DNA of 64,000 nucleotides from an uncultured Desulfovibrio sp. (GTDB lineage: Bacteria > Desulfobacterota > Desulfovibrionia > Desulfovibrionales > Desulfovibrionaceae), in NCBI GenBank assembly GCA_913063155.1, contig CAJXYU010000007.1:62001-126000 (forward strand). The letters are read 5' to 3'. Position 1 is the stretch's first letter. Each line of letters opens with the position of its first letter. Below the pieces are notes generated by a model. That model had not been told where the DNA came from and ran no database searches. It was given only the letters and a program-made list of their open reading frames with translations. The translations under genes and the position numbers were made by a program. Below, one piece after another: positions 41,359 through 50,330 of the stretch.

Positions 41359-44076
41359 CTAACCCTTGAGGCCTGCCAGGACCTTTTCTGGCAGTGCGGG
41401 CAGCTCCCTGATACGTACGCCGCAGGCATTGTAGATGCCGTTGATGATGGCCGGGTGCGGGACGCACAGCGGAATTTCACCAACGCCGGAGGCTCCGTGA
41501 GGTCCGTCGGGACGCTCGGATTCGACATAGATGACCTCCATGTCGTCCGGGATCTGCTTGATGTACGGGAAGCCGGCTCCGCGCATGGTGGAGTGCTTCT
41601 TGATGTCCTCATAGTTTTCGGTCAGAGCCAAGCCAATACCCTGGGCAATGCCGCCGTACATCTGGCCGTCGACAACCAGTCGGTTGTTGATCTTGCCGAT
41701 GTCGGCGACAAAGGTGACCTTTTCAACCGAGGTCTTGCCGGTGGCCACTTCCACGGCCACTTCGGCCATGCACAGGCCGTACATGTAACAAGCAAAGGGC
41801 TTGCCCTGGCCGTTTTCGTCACAATCGTTGGCCGGAGCGGTCCACTTGCCATGGTAGGTCAGCTCGATGTTCTCATCGACCATTTCCTGGTAGGTGCGGT
41901 AGGAGTCGTCAGGCTTGCGCATGGCGTTCATCAGCTGTTCACAACCATTTTTGATGGCGTTGCCGATGACCACCTGGGAACGGGACCCGCCTGCGGGGCC
42001 GCCATTGGGGCACTGGGCGGTGTCGTTGAGGACCAGGTTGATCTGCTCGGGAGCCAGGTTCAGGGGACGAAGGGTTTCGTGGGCCGTGCCCAGAGTACCC
42101 ATGTCGGCGCCCTGTCCGTGGTCATGCCAGCAGGTCAGCACGGTTACGGTGCCGTTTTCTTCCAGGCGGACATCCGCTTCAGCGGTATCCGGGCCGTCCA
42201 GGCCGGAGCCGTACACACCGAGGGCGATGCCCACGCCGCGTTTCACGTCGGCGGTGGAGCCGGCTTCGGCTTTCTTTTTGGCTTCCTCGTACTTGGGACG
42301 CAGTTGGTCGATCATCTCCGGCAGGGAGTAGACTTCGGGATCACAACCGGTGGGGGTGGTGGAACCCTTGCGGTAGACGTTCTTGTATCGAAGCTCCAGG
42401 GGATCCATGCCGAGTTTTTCGGCCAGTTCGTCCATGAGTACTTCGGAGGGGAATTCCGCCTCGGGTCCGCCGTATCCGCGGAAAGCGGCACCCCAGCAAT
42501 GGTTGGTGCAGACCGTGCGGCCCAGACCGCGGATGTTGGCGATGTCGTAACCGGAACCGATGAACTGGGCGCCGCGCAGGGTCAGCAGGTCGCCGAACTC
42601 GGAGTAGGGGCCGTGGTCCACGGTCCAGTCGGTTTCCATGCCAAGCAGCTTGCCGTCCTTGGTGGCGGCCATGCGTACGGTGGTGTTCTGGGGAGAACGC
42701 TTACCGGTGTAGGTCTGCTGCTGGTACCAGTCGTAAGCCAGGAACACGGGCTTGCCGGTGGCCAGGCAGGCGGCGCCGACCAGGGCTTCCATGGTCGGGG
42801 AGAACTTGTAACCGAAGGTTCCGCCGGTGGGGTTCTGCACCATGATCACGTTTTCGGGCTCGACGCCGAGGCCGGGAGCGATCATGAACAGGTGCAGGTG
42901 CAGACCGATGGACTTGGAGTGGATGTTCAGCTTGCCGTCGTCATCGATGAAGGCGAAGCCCACATCCGGCTCGATGGGCATGTGCGGCTGACGGGTGGTG
43001 AAGTAGTCGCCCTCGACAACCACGTCTGCGGAATCGAAGATGGCGGCGGTATCGTCGCCCTTGGATATCTTCTGTTCGTAGTAGACGTTGGGGGTGCCGG
43101 GGTGGATTTCGATGGCGTCGTCAGCCATGGCGGCCTGGGCGCTCATGTATTCGGGCAACCGTTCCAGCTCCACCTTGACCTTGGCGGCTGCGGCCTTGGC
43201 GTTTTTGTCGGTGTCTGCGCAGACGATGGCGATGGCGTCACCATACTGGAAGACCTTTTCGTCGCACAGGATGGGGCGGTCCCAACCATCACCCTTGTTG
43301 GTGGGGAAGGTGATCAGACCGGTGATGCGGTTCTTGCCCTTGACGTCCTTGTAGGTGACTACCTTTTCGACGCCGGGCATCCTCTCGGCTTCGGAGGTGT
43401 CGATGGACAGAATCTTGGCGTGGGAAACTTCGGCCTGGACCAGCGCCAGCTTCAGGGTGCCCTGCGGCATCTTGATGCCGAGATCCGCACCATAGTCCAG
43501 GGTGCCGGTGACCTTTGCCACGGCTGTGGGGCGGGGGTATTTGGTTCCCCAGATGCGGCCGTCTTCGGGAATGGTGAAGAGCAGGTCGTCAAGGGATTTT
43601 TCACCGCGCATGACCGCGGCGGCGTCCAGAACGGCATCCACAAGCTGCTTGTAGCCGGTGCAGCGGCAAGCATTGCGGTTTTTCTGGAACCAATCGCGGA
43701 TATCGTCGCGGGTGGGGCTGGGGTTGGAGTCCAGCAGAGCCTTGGTGGAAACAATGAAGCCCGGGGTGCAGAAACCGCACTGGGCGCCGCCGTGGGCGAT
43801 CCAGGCCACCTGGATGGGGTGCATGTTTTCCGGGGTGCCGATGCCCTCGGTGGTGGTGATGACCGCGTTCTCTTTGACGCGTTTCATCTTCATGGCGCAG
43901 GAGCGGACAAGCTTGCCGTCCATGATGATGGAGCAGCTGCCGCACTGGCCGGTGCCACAGCCGACTTTGACGCTGGTCAGACCCAGGTTCTCGCGCAGAA
44001 CGTTGGCCAGCGACTCCTCTTTGTCGCAGACCACAATCTTGGCGATGCCGTTCACCTTGAGTGAAAGTTTGATCAT
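41359..44076 (-). CDS. mop: Molybdenum aldehyde oxidoreductase (Mop)
   Basis: 905 residues, almost exactly the size of Desulfovibrio gigas Mop (907). The N-terminal plant-type 2Fe-2S domain has 'CGTGQCGSCSI' with a later Cys, and a second 2Fe-2S domain has 'CGFCTPGF' and 'CRCTGY'. The large molybdopterin-binding part includes 'GGTFGYKF', 'WGAAFRGYGGPEAEF', 'GGPAGGSRSQVV' and the catalytic glutamate in 'GASGVGEIPLC'. It oxidises aldehydes to acids with water as oxygen source. No FAD domain is present, as in D. gigas Mop. GGAGG lies nine bases before the start. The nearby MocA-, MoeA- and ModE-like genes fit its cofactor needs. Confidence 0.95.
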   Translation of the reverse strand: MIKLSLKVNGIAKIVVCDKEESLANVLRENLGLTSVKVGCGTGQCGSCSIIMDGKLVRSCAMKMKRVKENAVITTTEGIGTPENMHPIQVAWIAHGGAQCGFCTPGFIVSTKALLDSNPSPTRDDIRDWFQKNRNACRCTGYKQLVDAVLDAAAVMRGEKSLDDLLFTIPEDGRIWGTKYPRPTAVAKVTGTLDYGADLGIKMPQGTLKLALVQAEVSHAKILSIDTSEAERMPGVEKVVTYKDVKGKNRITGLITFPTNKGDGWDRPILCDEKVFQYGDAIAIVCADTDKNAKAAAAKVKVELERLPEYMSAQAAMADDAIEIHPGTPNVYYEQKISKGDDTAAIFDSADVVVEGDYFTTRQPHMPIEPDVGFAFIDDDGKLNIHSKSIGLHLHLFMIAPGLGVEPENVIMVQNPTGGTFGYKFSPTMEALVGAACLATGKPVFLAYDWYQQQTYTGKRSPQNTTVRMAATKDGKLLGMETDWTVDHGPYSEFGDLLTLRGAQFIGSGYDIANIRGLGRTVCTNHCWGAAFRGYGGPEAEFPSEVLMDELAEKLGMDPLELRYKNVYRKGSTTPTGCDPEVYSLPEMIDQLRPKYEEAKKKAEAGSTADVKRGVGIALGVYGSGLDGPDTAEADVRLEENGTVTVLTCWHDHGQGADMGTLGTAHETLRPLNLAPEQINLVLNDTAQCPNGGPAGGSRSQVVIGNAIKNGCEQLMNAMRKPDDSYRTYQEMVDENIELTYHGKWTAPANDCDENGQGKPFACYMYGLCMAEVAVEVATGKTSVEKVTFVADIGKINNRLVVDGQMYGGIAQGIGLALTENYEDIKKHSTMRGAGFPYIKQIPDDMEVIYVESERPDGPHGASGVGEIPLCVPHPAIINGIYNACGVRIRELPALPEKVLAGLKG

Positions 44077-44148
44077 TTGTGGTTTCCTCCTTGGTGTATC
44101 ACTGTTTGGAGCCTGTAACTTTTGAAACGAGAGCCTCGCTTCAGAAAT

Positions 44149-45165
44149 TTATTTCCCAAAGGGACAGACGGGGTAGCGGCAGGTGTCGCACACCGCGCAG
44201 AAGCCGCCGTGTCCCATGCCCACGATGTGGTCGCGGGTGATCTCTTCCCCGGCCAGGAGGCGGGGGATCACCAGGTCGAAAATGCTGGCCCTGTAGTACA
44301 TGACGCAGCCGGGCAGTCCCAGGATGGGCACGCCGTCCAGCATGGCCAGCATGAACATGACCCCCGGGAAGGTGGGAGCGCCGTAGGTGACGACCTCGGC
44401 TCCGGTGGCGCGGATGGCCGTTGGGGTCTGGTCGTCCGGGTCCACGGACATGCCGCCCGTGACCACCACCATCTCCGCTCCTTCGGCGATAAAGGCCATG
44501 ATGGCGTCGCGGGTCATGGACGGGTCGTCCGAGGTCAGGCGTTGGTCCATGACCGTGGAGCCCAACAAATCGAATTTTTTTCGGATGACAGGGCCGAATT
44601 TGTCCTTGATGCGGCCGTGGTAGACCTCGCTGCCCGTGGTCACCAGGCCCACCTTGTGATGCCTGAAGGGCCGGATGCCCACCACGTACGGGTATTCGCC
44701 ACAGATGCTTTCCACCTGTTCGATTTTCTTTTCATCGATGACCAGCGGCACGACGCGGGTTCCGGCCACGGGTCTGGGGCTGGTGACCTGTTGTCCGTTG
44801 TGCATGGTCGCCAGCACCACTTCCTCAATGGAATTGATACGGTTCAGGGCTTCCACGTCGACATGCAGCAGACCTGGGGAGGCCAGGAAGTTGATGCGTC
44901 CTTCGCTCACGTCCGACAGAGTGATGCCAGGACCCACAGCCGCCTTGGCGATGCGGGCGGCGGCCTCGTTTTCGTGAATGTGGCCTTTTTCCATGTTCAG
45001 GACGTAGATGTGCTCCTTGCCTATCTCCAGAAGTGTTTCGATGTCCTGTTCGGAAATGACGTGCCCTTTCTTGAAGGCGGGACCTTTGGTCTCGCCCGGG
45101 ACTATCCTGGTCATGTCGTGGCACAGAACCATGCCGACGGCGTCTTGGACGGGGACGGTTTTCAT
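44149..45165 (-). CDS. MoeA/MogA-like molybdopterin-binding protein
   Basis: 338 residues. The core has the molybdopterin-binding fold 'VGLVTTGSEVYHGRIKDKFGPVIRKKF', 'EMVVVTGGMSVDPDDQTPTAI', and 'GLPGCVMYYRASIFDLVIPRLL'. The C-terminus carries a cysteine-rich tail ('FCAVCDTCRYPVCPFGK') typical of a Desulfovibrio subgroup. The N-terminal ~150 residues correspond to MoeA-like linker domains. The ATG at 45165 is 14 bases from GAGGAG, rather long; the open frame to 45339 has no homology. It probably inserts Mo or W into the cofactor for Mop. Confidence 0.82.
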   Translation of the reverse strand: MKTVPVQDAVGMVLCHDMTRIVPGETKGPAFKKGHVISEQDIETLLEIGKEHIYVLNMEKGHIHENEAAARIAKAAVGPGITLSDVSEGRINFLASPGLLHVDVEALNRINSIEEVVLATMHNGQQVTSPRPVAGTRVVPLVIDEKKIEQVESICGEYPYVVGIRPFRHHKVGLVTTGSEVYHGRIKDKFGPVIRKKFDLLGSTVMDQRLTSDDPSMTRDAIMAFIAEGAEMVVVTGGMSVDPDDQTPTAIRATGAEVVTYGAPTFPGVMFMLAMLDGVPILGLPGCVMYYRASIFDLVIPRLLAGEEITRDHIVGMGHGGFCAVCDTCRYPVCPFGK

Positions 45166-45341
45166 GAGTGAGTTGCACGCTCCTCGGTCACTCTCGGTTC
45201 CGCTGTCGATGGTTCCGGTGAATTCGGTCAGGCTCGGCGGCAGTACGAAGTGGACCCTTAGTCGATTCCTTGCGGGTAAAACGGGATGTCGGGCGCATCG
45301 TCCGCAATGAAGGCGGGTCGAAGATACCCTTCCCAGCATAA

Positions 45342-45363
45342 ATTATGTCGAATTCGGCATAAT
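45342..45363. promoter_or_regulatory. 22-bp palindromic operator-like site
   Basis: ATTATGTCGAATTCGGCATAAT is palindromic except for one position per arm. It lies 177 bp upstream of the MoeA-like start and 277 bp upstream of the transposase-like start, in their shared promoter region. Confidence 0.7.
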
Positions 45364-45370
45364 CGTACAA

Positions 45371-45417
45371 TATGTTTTTCCTAACCACTTGGTGTGGCTG
45401 GCACACGGAAAAACATA
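45371..45417. repeat. 11-bp inverted repeat with nested stem
   Basis: TATGTTTTTCC (45371-45381) and GGAAAAACATA (45407-45417) are perfect inverted repeats separated by 25 nt. A second small stem CCAC/GTGG sits inside. It could be two operator half-sites or a structured leader RNA. The rest of 45418-45639 shows no gene. Confidence 0.7.
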
Positions 45418-45639
45418 CTTTGTGCCTAAATGAACATAATGCTATTCCTATTTCCCTACCGAGTCAACGACATTGGTGGAATAATGGTATTCAACTTGTT
45501 TTTTTCTTGTTTGGCGGGCAGTTATTTCGCAGTTTTTCTGAAGTGCATCGGTGTCGGATCGTGGTGAAGTTCCTCCGTGTTCCCCAAAAGAAAATCTCTT
45601 TTTATTATGTCGGAGAAAACATAGTAAACGGAGGCACGG

Positions 45640-46554
45640 ATGCCGCACCGGCATACGCATACGGACAAGGGCAAACGTAAGGTTTTGCAGGAAGGCAAGG
45701 CCTTCGAAACACTGCTGGCCAACGAAGATCTCTCCCTCGACTACCTGTTGTCCATTTGTTGGCCGTCCGGAACCCCTGTCTGTCCCCGCTGTTCCAATCA
45801 CAAGATTTACACACTGAGCGGCAGCCGCTATCGCTGCGCCTCGTGTCGATACACCTTTCGGCGGTTCACCGGCCGCTGGCTGGACAACGGCGCCGTATCC
45901 TGCGCCCAATGGCTGGCCCTGGTCCAACTCTTTTTATCCCGCAGGACCGTGGGGCAGGCCGTGTCCACGCTGGGCCTTTCCTACAACACCGTCTTCAAGG
46001 CTTTCACCACCATCAGGTTCGCCATCCTGGCTCACGCTTCGGACTCCGCTCAGTTCATAAGTCCGGAGACCCGGTTGGACTCCTATTTCAAAGGCAATCG
46101 GCTTACGGGCGGGCCCTCGCGCATGAGTATGGACTCCATCCCGGTCTATGGGCTCATCGACAAAGGGGACTGGGTGTTCATTGATCTGCTGCCCAATTTC
46201 CAGGCAGAGACCCTGTTTCATTTTCATCTCAACTTTCATTTGCGTCTGGTGCGCACCGGCCATCTGGTCTATTCGGACCGCTATAAAAGTTATGACACTC
46301 TGATCATGTGCGGCAACGAATCCCTGCCTTACCAATGCATCCGCCGCTCCCCGGACGGTCCAGTGGGCATCGACGAGTCCGGGTCCGCGTTCTGGGGGTA
46401 CGCTCTGGAGGACATCAAGCGATTCCGGGGCATCTCCTGTCAGCGTTTTCCATTGTACCTCAAGGAGTTGGAATTCCGGTTCAATCATCGGTCCAAGGAT
46501 CTGTTTTTCTTGGTCGTTTCCTATTTGTGCGATTTTGTGGCCGCCAGAAAATAG
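45640..46554 (+). CDS. IS1595-like transposase-derived protein with zinc ribbon
   Basis: 304 residues. A zinc ribbon is at the N-terminus ('CPRCSNHKIYTLSGSRYRCASC'; its two CxxC pairs are ~16 residues apart). A DDE-type core follows as in IS1595-family transposases: a first Asp in 'LDSYFKGNRL', a second in 'VYSDRYKSYD', and the typical ending 'RFRGISCQRFPLYLKELEFRFNHR'. At the place of the third acidic residue, where relatives have E-S-F-W, this protein reads 'SAFWGYALEDIKRF', so the catalytic Glu seems lost. GGAGG lies before the ATG. No terminal inverted repeats or target duplication flank it, so it looks like a fixed, domesticated gene inside the molybdoenzyme region. Confidence 0.75.
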   Translation: MPHRHTHTDKGKRKVLQEGKAFETLLANEDLSLDYLLSICWPSGTPVCPRCSNHKIYTLSGSRYRCASCRYTFRRFTGRWLDNGAVSCAQWLALVQLFLSRRTVGQAVSTLGLSYNTVFKAFTTIRFAILAHASDSAQFISPETRLDSYFKGNRLTGGPSRMSMDSIPVYGLIDKGDWVFIDLLPNFQAETLFHFHLNFHLRLVRTGHLVYSDRYKSYDTLIMCGNESLPYQCIRRSPDGPVGIDESGSAFWGYALEDIKRFRGISCQRFPLYLKELEFRFNHRSKDLFFLVVSYLCDFVAARK

Positions 46555-46710
46555 TGTTTAATTCCAGTTTGTTGGCATGTGGCCGCGTGTCCGCTGCCAG
46601 TGGTGTCTGATCTCAAGCAGGACCGGTTTTGTTGCCCATACCCCCTGCGTGTTTCAGTGTGACGATGAAATTAAGAAAGTATAGCCCGCGCCGGATACAA
46701 GGAGCTCGCC

Positions 46711-47115
46711 ATGGCACACCTCAAACATGATGTCTCTTTTCTCCCTCCCCAGGAAATCGGAGGGGAATGTCCCACCATGCGACTGCACCTCTGGTTTGAA
46801 ACCGAGGAGGGGGTGCTTTTCGGCATGGGCAGACTCATGCTTCTGCGCCAGGTGGAGTTGTGCGGCTCCATCAAGGGGGCGGCCGAGAAGCTCGGCATGT
46901 CCTACCGGGGCGCCTGGGGCAAGCTCAAAAAAACCGAAGAACTGCTCGGAGAGCCGCTCATCCGCAAGGGAGCCTCGCGTCGGTCGGGGTGCAGCCTCAC
47001 GGAATTCGGGCAGACCTTGGTCCGGCAGTTCGATGAATGGTTCCGGGATGTTGAGGAATACGCTCTGTCGGCCAGCCGGAAGAGGCTGCCGTTCACGCCG
47101 GAAAAGTTTTCGTAA
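46711..47115 (+). CDS. ModE-type winged-helix regulator (HTH domain only)
   Basis: 134 residues. The LysR-like winged helix of ModE is visible: 'GRLMLLRQVELCGSIKGAAEKLGMSYRGAWGKLKKTEELLG' spans about residues 40-80, followed by the wing 'RRSGCSLTEFGQTL'. ModE normally has two C-terminal molybdate-binding Mop domains; these are absent, so it either senses something else or needs a partner. AAGGAG lies nine bases before the ATG. It is directly upstream of, and in the same direction as, the formate dehydrogenase genes, which it probably regulates. Confidence 0.85.
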   Translation: MAHLKHDVSFLPPQEIGGECPTMRLHLWFETEEGVLFGMGRLMLLRQVELCGSIKGAAEKLGMSYRGAWGKLKKTEELLGEPLIRKGASRRSGCSLTEFGQTLVRQFDEWFRDVEEYALSASRKRLPFTPEKFS

Positions 47116-47242
47116 CTGTGTTTATGTGTTGAAAATAACATATTGAGATGATTGGATTTAGTGTTATGGTGAAGCCTCGTCTGATGCTTGGTTCTGTATT
47201 TGCAGCGGCTGCCAAGGCCCTGCACGAAAAAGGAGGCCATTC

Positions 47243-50200
47243 ATGAAATGTGACCGCCGAAGCTTTCTCAAGCTTGCCGGCTCGTCGGCAGCATGTCTCT
47301 CCCTGACCCAACTGGGTGTGAGTCTCTCGCCGGTGAGGGCTTACGCCGCCGATCTGAAGATCGATGGGGCCAAGGAGGTTTTCACTGTCTGTCCGTTCTG
47401 CTCTGTCAGTTGTTACGCGATAGGGTACGTGAAGAACGGGAAACTGGTGAGCGTCGAAGGTGACCCGGACTACCCCATCAACGAAGGAGCTCTCTGTGCG
47501 AAGGGAGCCGCGATGTTCACCATGACCACCAGTCATCACAGGGTGCAGAAGCCCATGTACCGCGCTCCCTACAGCGACAAGTGGGAGGAAAAGAGCTGGG
47601 ACTGGGTCATCGAACGCATTGCACGCCGCGTCAAGGATACCCGCGACAAGGAATTCGTCACCCGCAACAAGGCGGGCCAGACCGTCAACCGCATTGAATC
47701 CATGTTCCTGCTGGGCACTTCCCACGCCAGCAACGAGGAGTGCGCCCTGACCCACCAGTTTGCCCGTGGGCTCGGTATCGTGCACATGGATCACCAGGCC
47801 CGCGTCTGCCACAGCTCCACCGTGGCCGCCCTTGGCGAGTCCTTCGGGCGTGGAGCCATGACCAACCACTGGATCGACATAAAGAATGCCGACTCCATCC
47901 TTATAATGGGCAGCAACGCGGCCGAACACCATCCGATTTCCTTCAAGTGGGTGCTGAAAGCCAAGGACAAGGGCGCCACGGTCATGCACGTGGACCCCAA
48001 GTTTTCGCGCACGTCGGCCCGGTCCGACTTTCATGTCCCCTTGCGCTCCGGGACGGACATCGCCTTCCTGGGCGGCATGATCAAGTTCATCCTCGACAAC
48101 GAAAAGTACTTCAAGCCGTACGTGGTGGACTACACCAACGCATCGCTCATCGTGGGCAAGGACTTCGGGTTCAAGGACGGCCTGTTCACGGGTTACGATC
48201 CGAAAACCAGAACCTACGACAAGAGCAAGTGGGATCTGGAGCTGGATTCCAAGGGTGTGCCCAAGCGGGACAAGTCCCTCAAGCACCCCCGTTGCGTGTT
48301 CCAGCTCCTCAAGAAGCACTATTCCCGGTACAGCCTGGACAAGGTCGCTTCCACCACCGGTGTCTCCGAAAAGAACCTGCTGCGTGTCTATGAGGCTTAC
48401 ACCGCCACCGGAACCGGCACCAAGGCCGGCACCATTCTCTACGCACTGGGCTGGACTCAGCATACCGTGGGCGTGCAGAACATCCGCTCATCGGGCATCA
48501 TCCAGCTGCTGCTCGGCAACATCGGCATCGCGGGCGGCGGCATCAACGCCCTGCGCGGCGAGCCTAACGTGCAGGGGTCCACGGACCACGCCATGCTCTA
48601 CCACATCCTGCCCGGGTACATGGCCATGCCCAGGGGGGACTGGGGCAGCTACGACGAATACAACAAGGCCAACACCCCGATCAGCAATGATCCGCAGTCG
48701 GCCAACTGGTGGCAGCACAAGCCCAAGTATTTCGCCAGCCTGCTCAAGGCCTGGTACGGCGACAGCGCCACCGAGAAGAACGGCTTCGGCTACGAGTGGC
48801 TGCCGAAAGTGGACAAGGGAGAAGACTACTCCTACCTGTTCCTTTTCGACCGCATGTACCGTGGAGAAATCACGGGCGGCTTTTTCATGGGCCTGAACCC
48901 CATGAACAGCGTTCCCAACACCAACAAGATCCGCAAGGCCATGGACAACCTGGACTGGGTCGTCTGTTCCGAACTGCACAACTCCGAAACAACGGACAAC
49001 TGGCACCGCCCCGGCGCGGACCCGAAGAAGATCAAGACCGAGTTCTTCCTGCTGCCTTCGGCGCACAGGCTGGAAAAGACCGGGTCGGTCACCAACTCGG
49101 GCCGCTGGCTCCTCTGGCATGCTCAAAGCATCAAGCCGCAGTTCAAGGCGCGCCCGTTCGGGGAAATGTACGTCCCCATCCTCAACAAAATCCGTGCCCT
49201 CTATGAAAAGGAAGGCGGCGCTCTGCCCGAGGCCGTGCTCAAGCTCGACTGGCCGAAAGCGTACGATCCCGAGGATCTCTGTCAGCGCATCAACGGGCGC
49301 TTCACCCGAGACGTTGTCTACAAGGGCAAGAAGTACAAAAAAGACCAACAGGTGCCTTCTTTTGCGGCCCTGGCCGACGACGGCTCCACGTCGAGCCTGA
49401 ACTGGCTCTATTCAGGAAGCTGGACCGAAGAGGATGGAAACAAGTCCTTGCGGCGCGACCCGTCCCAGACCAAGATGCAGGCCAAGATCGGCCTGTACCC
49501 CAACTGGTCGTGGTGCTGGCCGGTCAACCGCCGCATCCTCTACAACCGCGCGTCCGTGGACCTGAACGGGAAGCCGTTCAATCCGGACAAGGCGGTCATC
49601 GAATGGAAGAACGGAAAATGGGTGGGCGACGTGCCCGACGGAGGCTGGCCGCCGCTTGCCTCGGGCAAGGGCAAGCTGCCGTTCATCATGCATCAGCACG
49701 GTATGGGCCATCTCTTCGGCCCGGGCAGGCAGGACGGTCCGTTCCCCGAGCACTATGAACCGGCCGAGACTCCGGTGGACAAGAACCTGTTCTCCAAGCA
49801 GCTGCACAGCCCCTGCTACAAGTTCGTCACCAGCGCTCCGGATGTTCTGGCCGCTCCGGCGGATCCGAAGTACCCCATTGTGCTGACCACCTACAGCCTC
49901 ACCGAGCATTGGTGCGGCGGCGGGGAAACCCGCAACGTGCCCAACCTGCTGGAAGCCGAGCCGCAGCTCTACGTGGAGATGAGCCCGGAACTGGCCAAGG
50001 AAAAGGGCATCAGGAACGGCGAGGGTGTGTATATCGAAAGCGCCCGCGGCAGAGTGGAGGCCATCGCCATGGTCACCATCCGCATGCGGCCGCTCAAGGT
50101 CCATGGTCGGATCATTCACGAGATCGGCATGCCGTACTGCTTCGGTTGGACGACTCCGGGGTCCGGGGACTCCACCAACAGGCTCACGCCTTCGGTGGGC

Positions 50201-50284
50201 GACCCCAACACCACAATCCCGGAATTCAAGGCATGCTGCGTGAATATCCGCAAGGCCGACAAGCTCACCGAGCTCGCAACCTAA
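47243..50284 (+). CDS. fdhA: Formate dehydrogenase catalytic subunit, cysteine type
   Basis: 1013 residues. A twin-arginine signal is at the N-terminus ('DRRSFLKLAG'), so it is exported folded to the periplasm. A 4Fe-4S motif 'CPFCSVSC' ... 'LCAKG' precedes the molybdopterin-guanine-dinucleotide domains. The active-site segment reads 'HQARVCHSSTVAALG', with cysteine where many formate dehydrogenases have selenocysteine; no in-frame TGA is involved. The C-terminal cofactor domain ('LTEHWCGGGETRN', 'MSPELAKEKGIRNGE') is complete. The metal may be W or Mo. AGGAGG precedes the start. Confidence 0.93.
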   Translation: MKCDRRSFLKLAGSSAACLSLTQLGVSLSPVRAYAADLKIDGAKEVFTVCPFCSVSCYAIGYVKNGKLVSVEGDPDYPINEGALCAKGAAMFTMTTSHHRVQKPMYRAPYSDKWEEKSWDWVIERIARRVKDTRDKEFVTRNKAGQTVNRIESMFLLGTSHASNEECALTHQFARGLGIVHMDHQARVCHSSTVAALGESFGRGAMTNHWIDIKNADSILIMGSNAAEHHPISFKWVLKAKDKGATVMHVDPKFSRTSARSDFHVPLRSGTDIAFLGGMIKFILDNEKYFKPYVVDYTNASLIVGKDFGFKDGLFTGYDPKTRTYDKSKWDLELDSKGVPKRDKSLKHPRCVFQLLKKHYSRYSLDKVASTTGVSEKNLLRVYEAYTATGTGTKAGTILYALGWTQHTVGVQNIRSSGIIQLLLGNIGIAGGGINALRGEPNVQGSTDHAMLYHILPGYMAMPRGDWGSYDEYNKANTPISNDPQSANWWQHKPKYFASLLKAWYGDSATEKNGFGYEWLPKVDKGEDYSYLFLFDRMYRGEITGGFFMGLNPMNSVPNTNKIRKAMDNLDWVVCSELHNSETTDNWHRPGADPKKIKTEFFLLPSAHRLEKTGSVTNSGRWLLWHAQSIKPQFKARPFGEMYVPILNKIRALYEKEGGALPEAVLKLDWPKAYDPEDLCQRINGRFTRDVVYKGKKYKKDQQVPSFAALADDGSTSSLNWLYSGSWTEEDGNKSLRRDPSQTKMQAKIGLYPNWSWCWPVNRRILYNRASVDLNGKPFNPDKAVIEWKNGKWVGDVPDGGWPPLASGKGKLPFIMHQHGMGHLFGPGRQDGPFPEHYEPAETPVDKNLFSKQLHSPCYKFVTSAPDVLAAPADPKYPIVLTTYSLTEHWCGGGETRNVPNLLEAEPQLYVEMSPELAKEKGIRNGEGVYIESARGRVEAIAMVTIRMRPLKVHGRIIHEIGMPYCFGWTTPGSGDSTNRLTPSVGDPNTTIPEFKACCVNIRKADKLTELAT

Positions 50285-50292
50285 CATGCAAA

Positions 50293-50314
50293 CCGGGCGG
50301 GTTTTCCCGCCCGG
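50293..50314 (+). promoter_or_regulatory. Intercistronic hairpin between fdhA and fdhB
   Basis: A perfect 9-bp stem CCGGGCGGG/CCCGCCCGG has loop TTTT and lies five bases after the fdhA stop region. It has no T run, so an mRNA-stabilising or processing element is more likely than a terminator. Confidence 0.65.
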
Positions 50315-50330
50315 ACGCAAGGAGAACGTC

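Noticed and set aside
40426..44064. A 1212-codon open frame on the plus strand opposite mop and the flavoprotein
   Set aside because: It is the antisense of two clearly identified genes. Its length results from GC-rich codon bias, and the translation has no domain.
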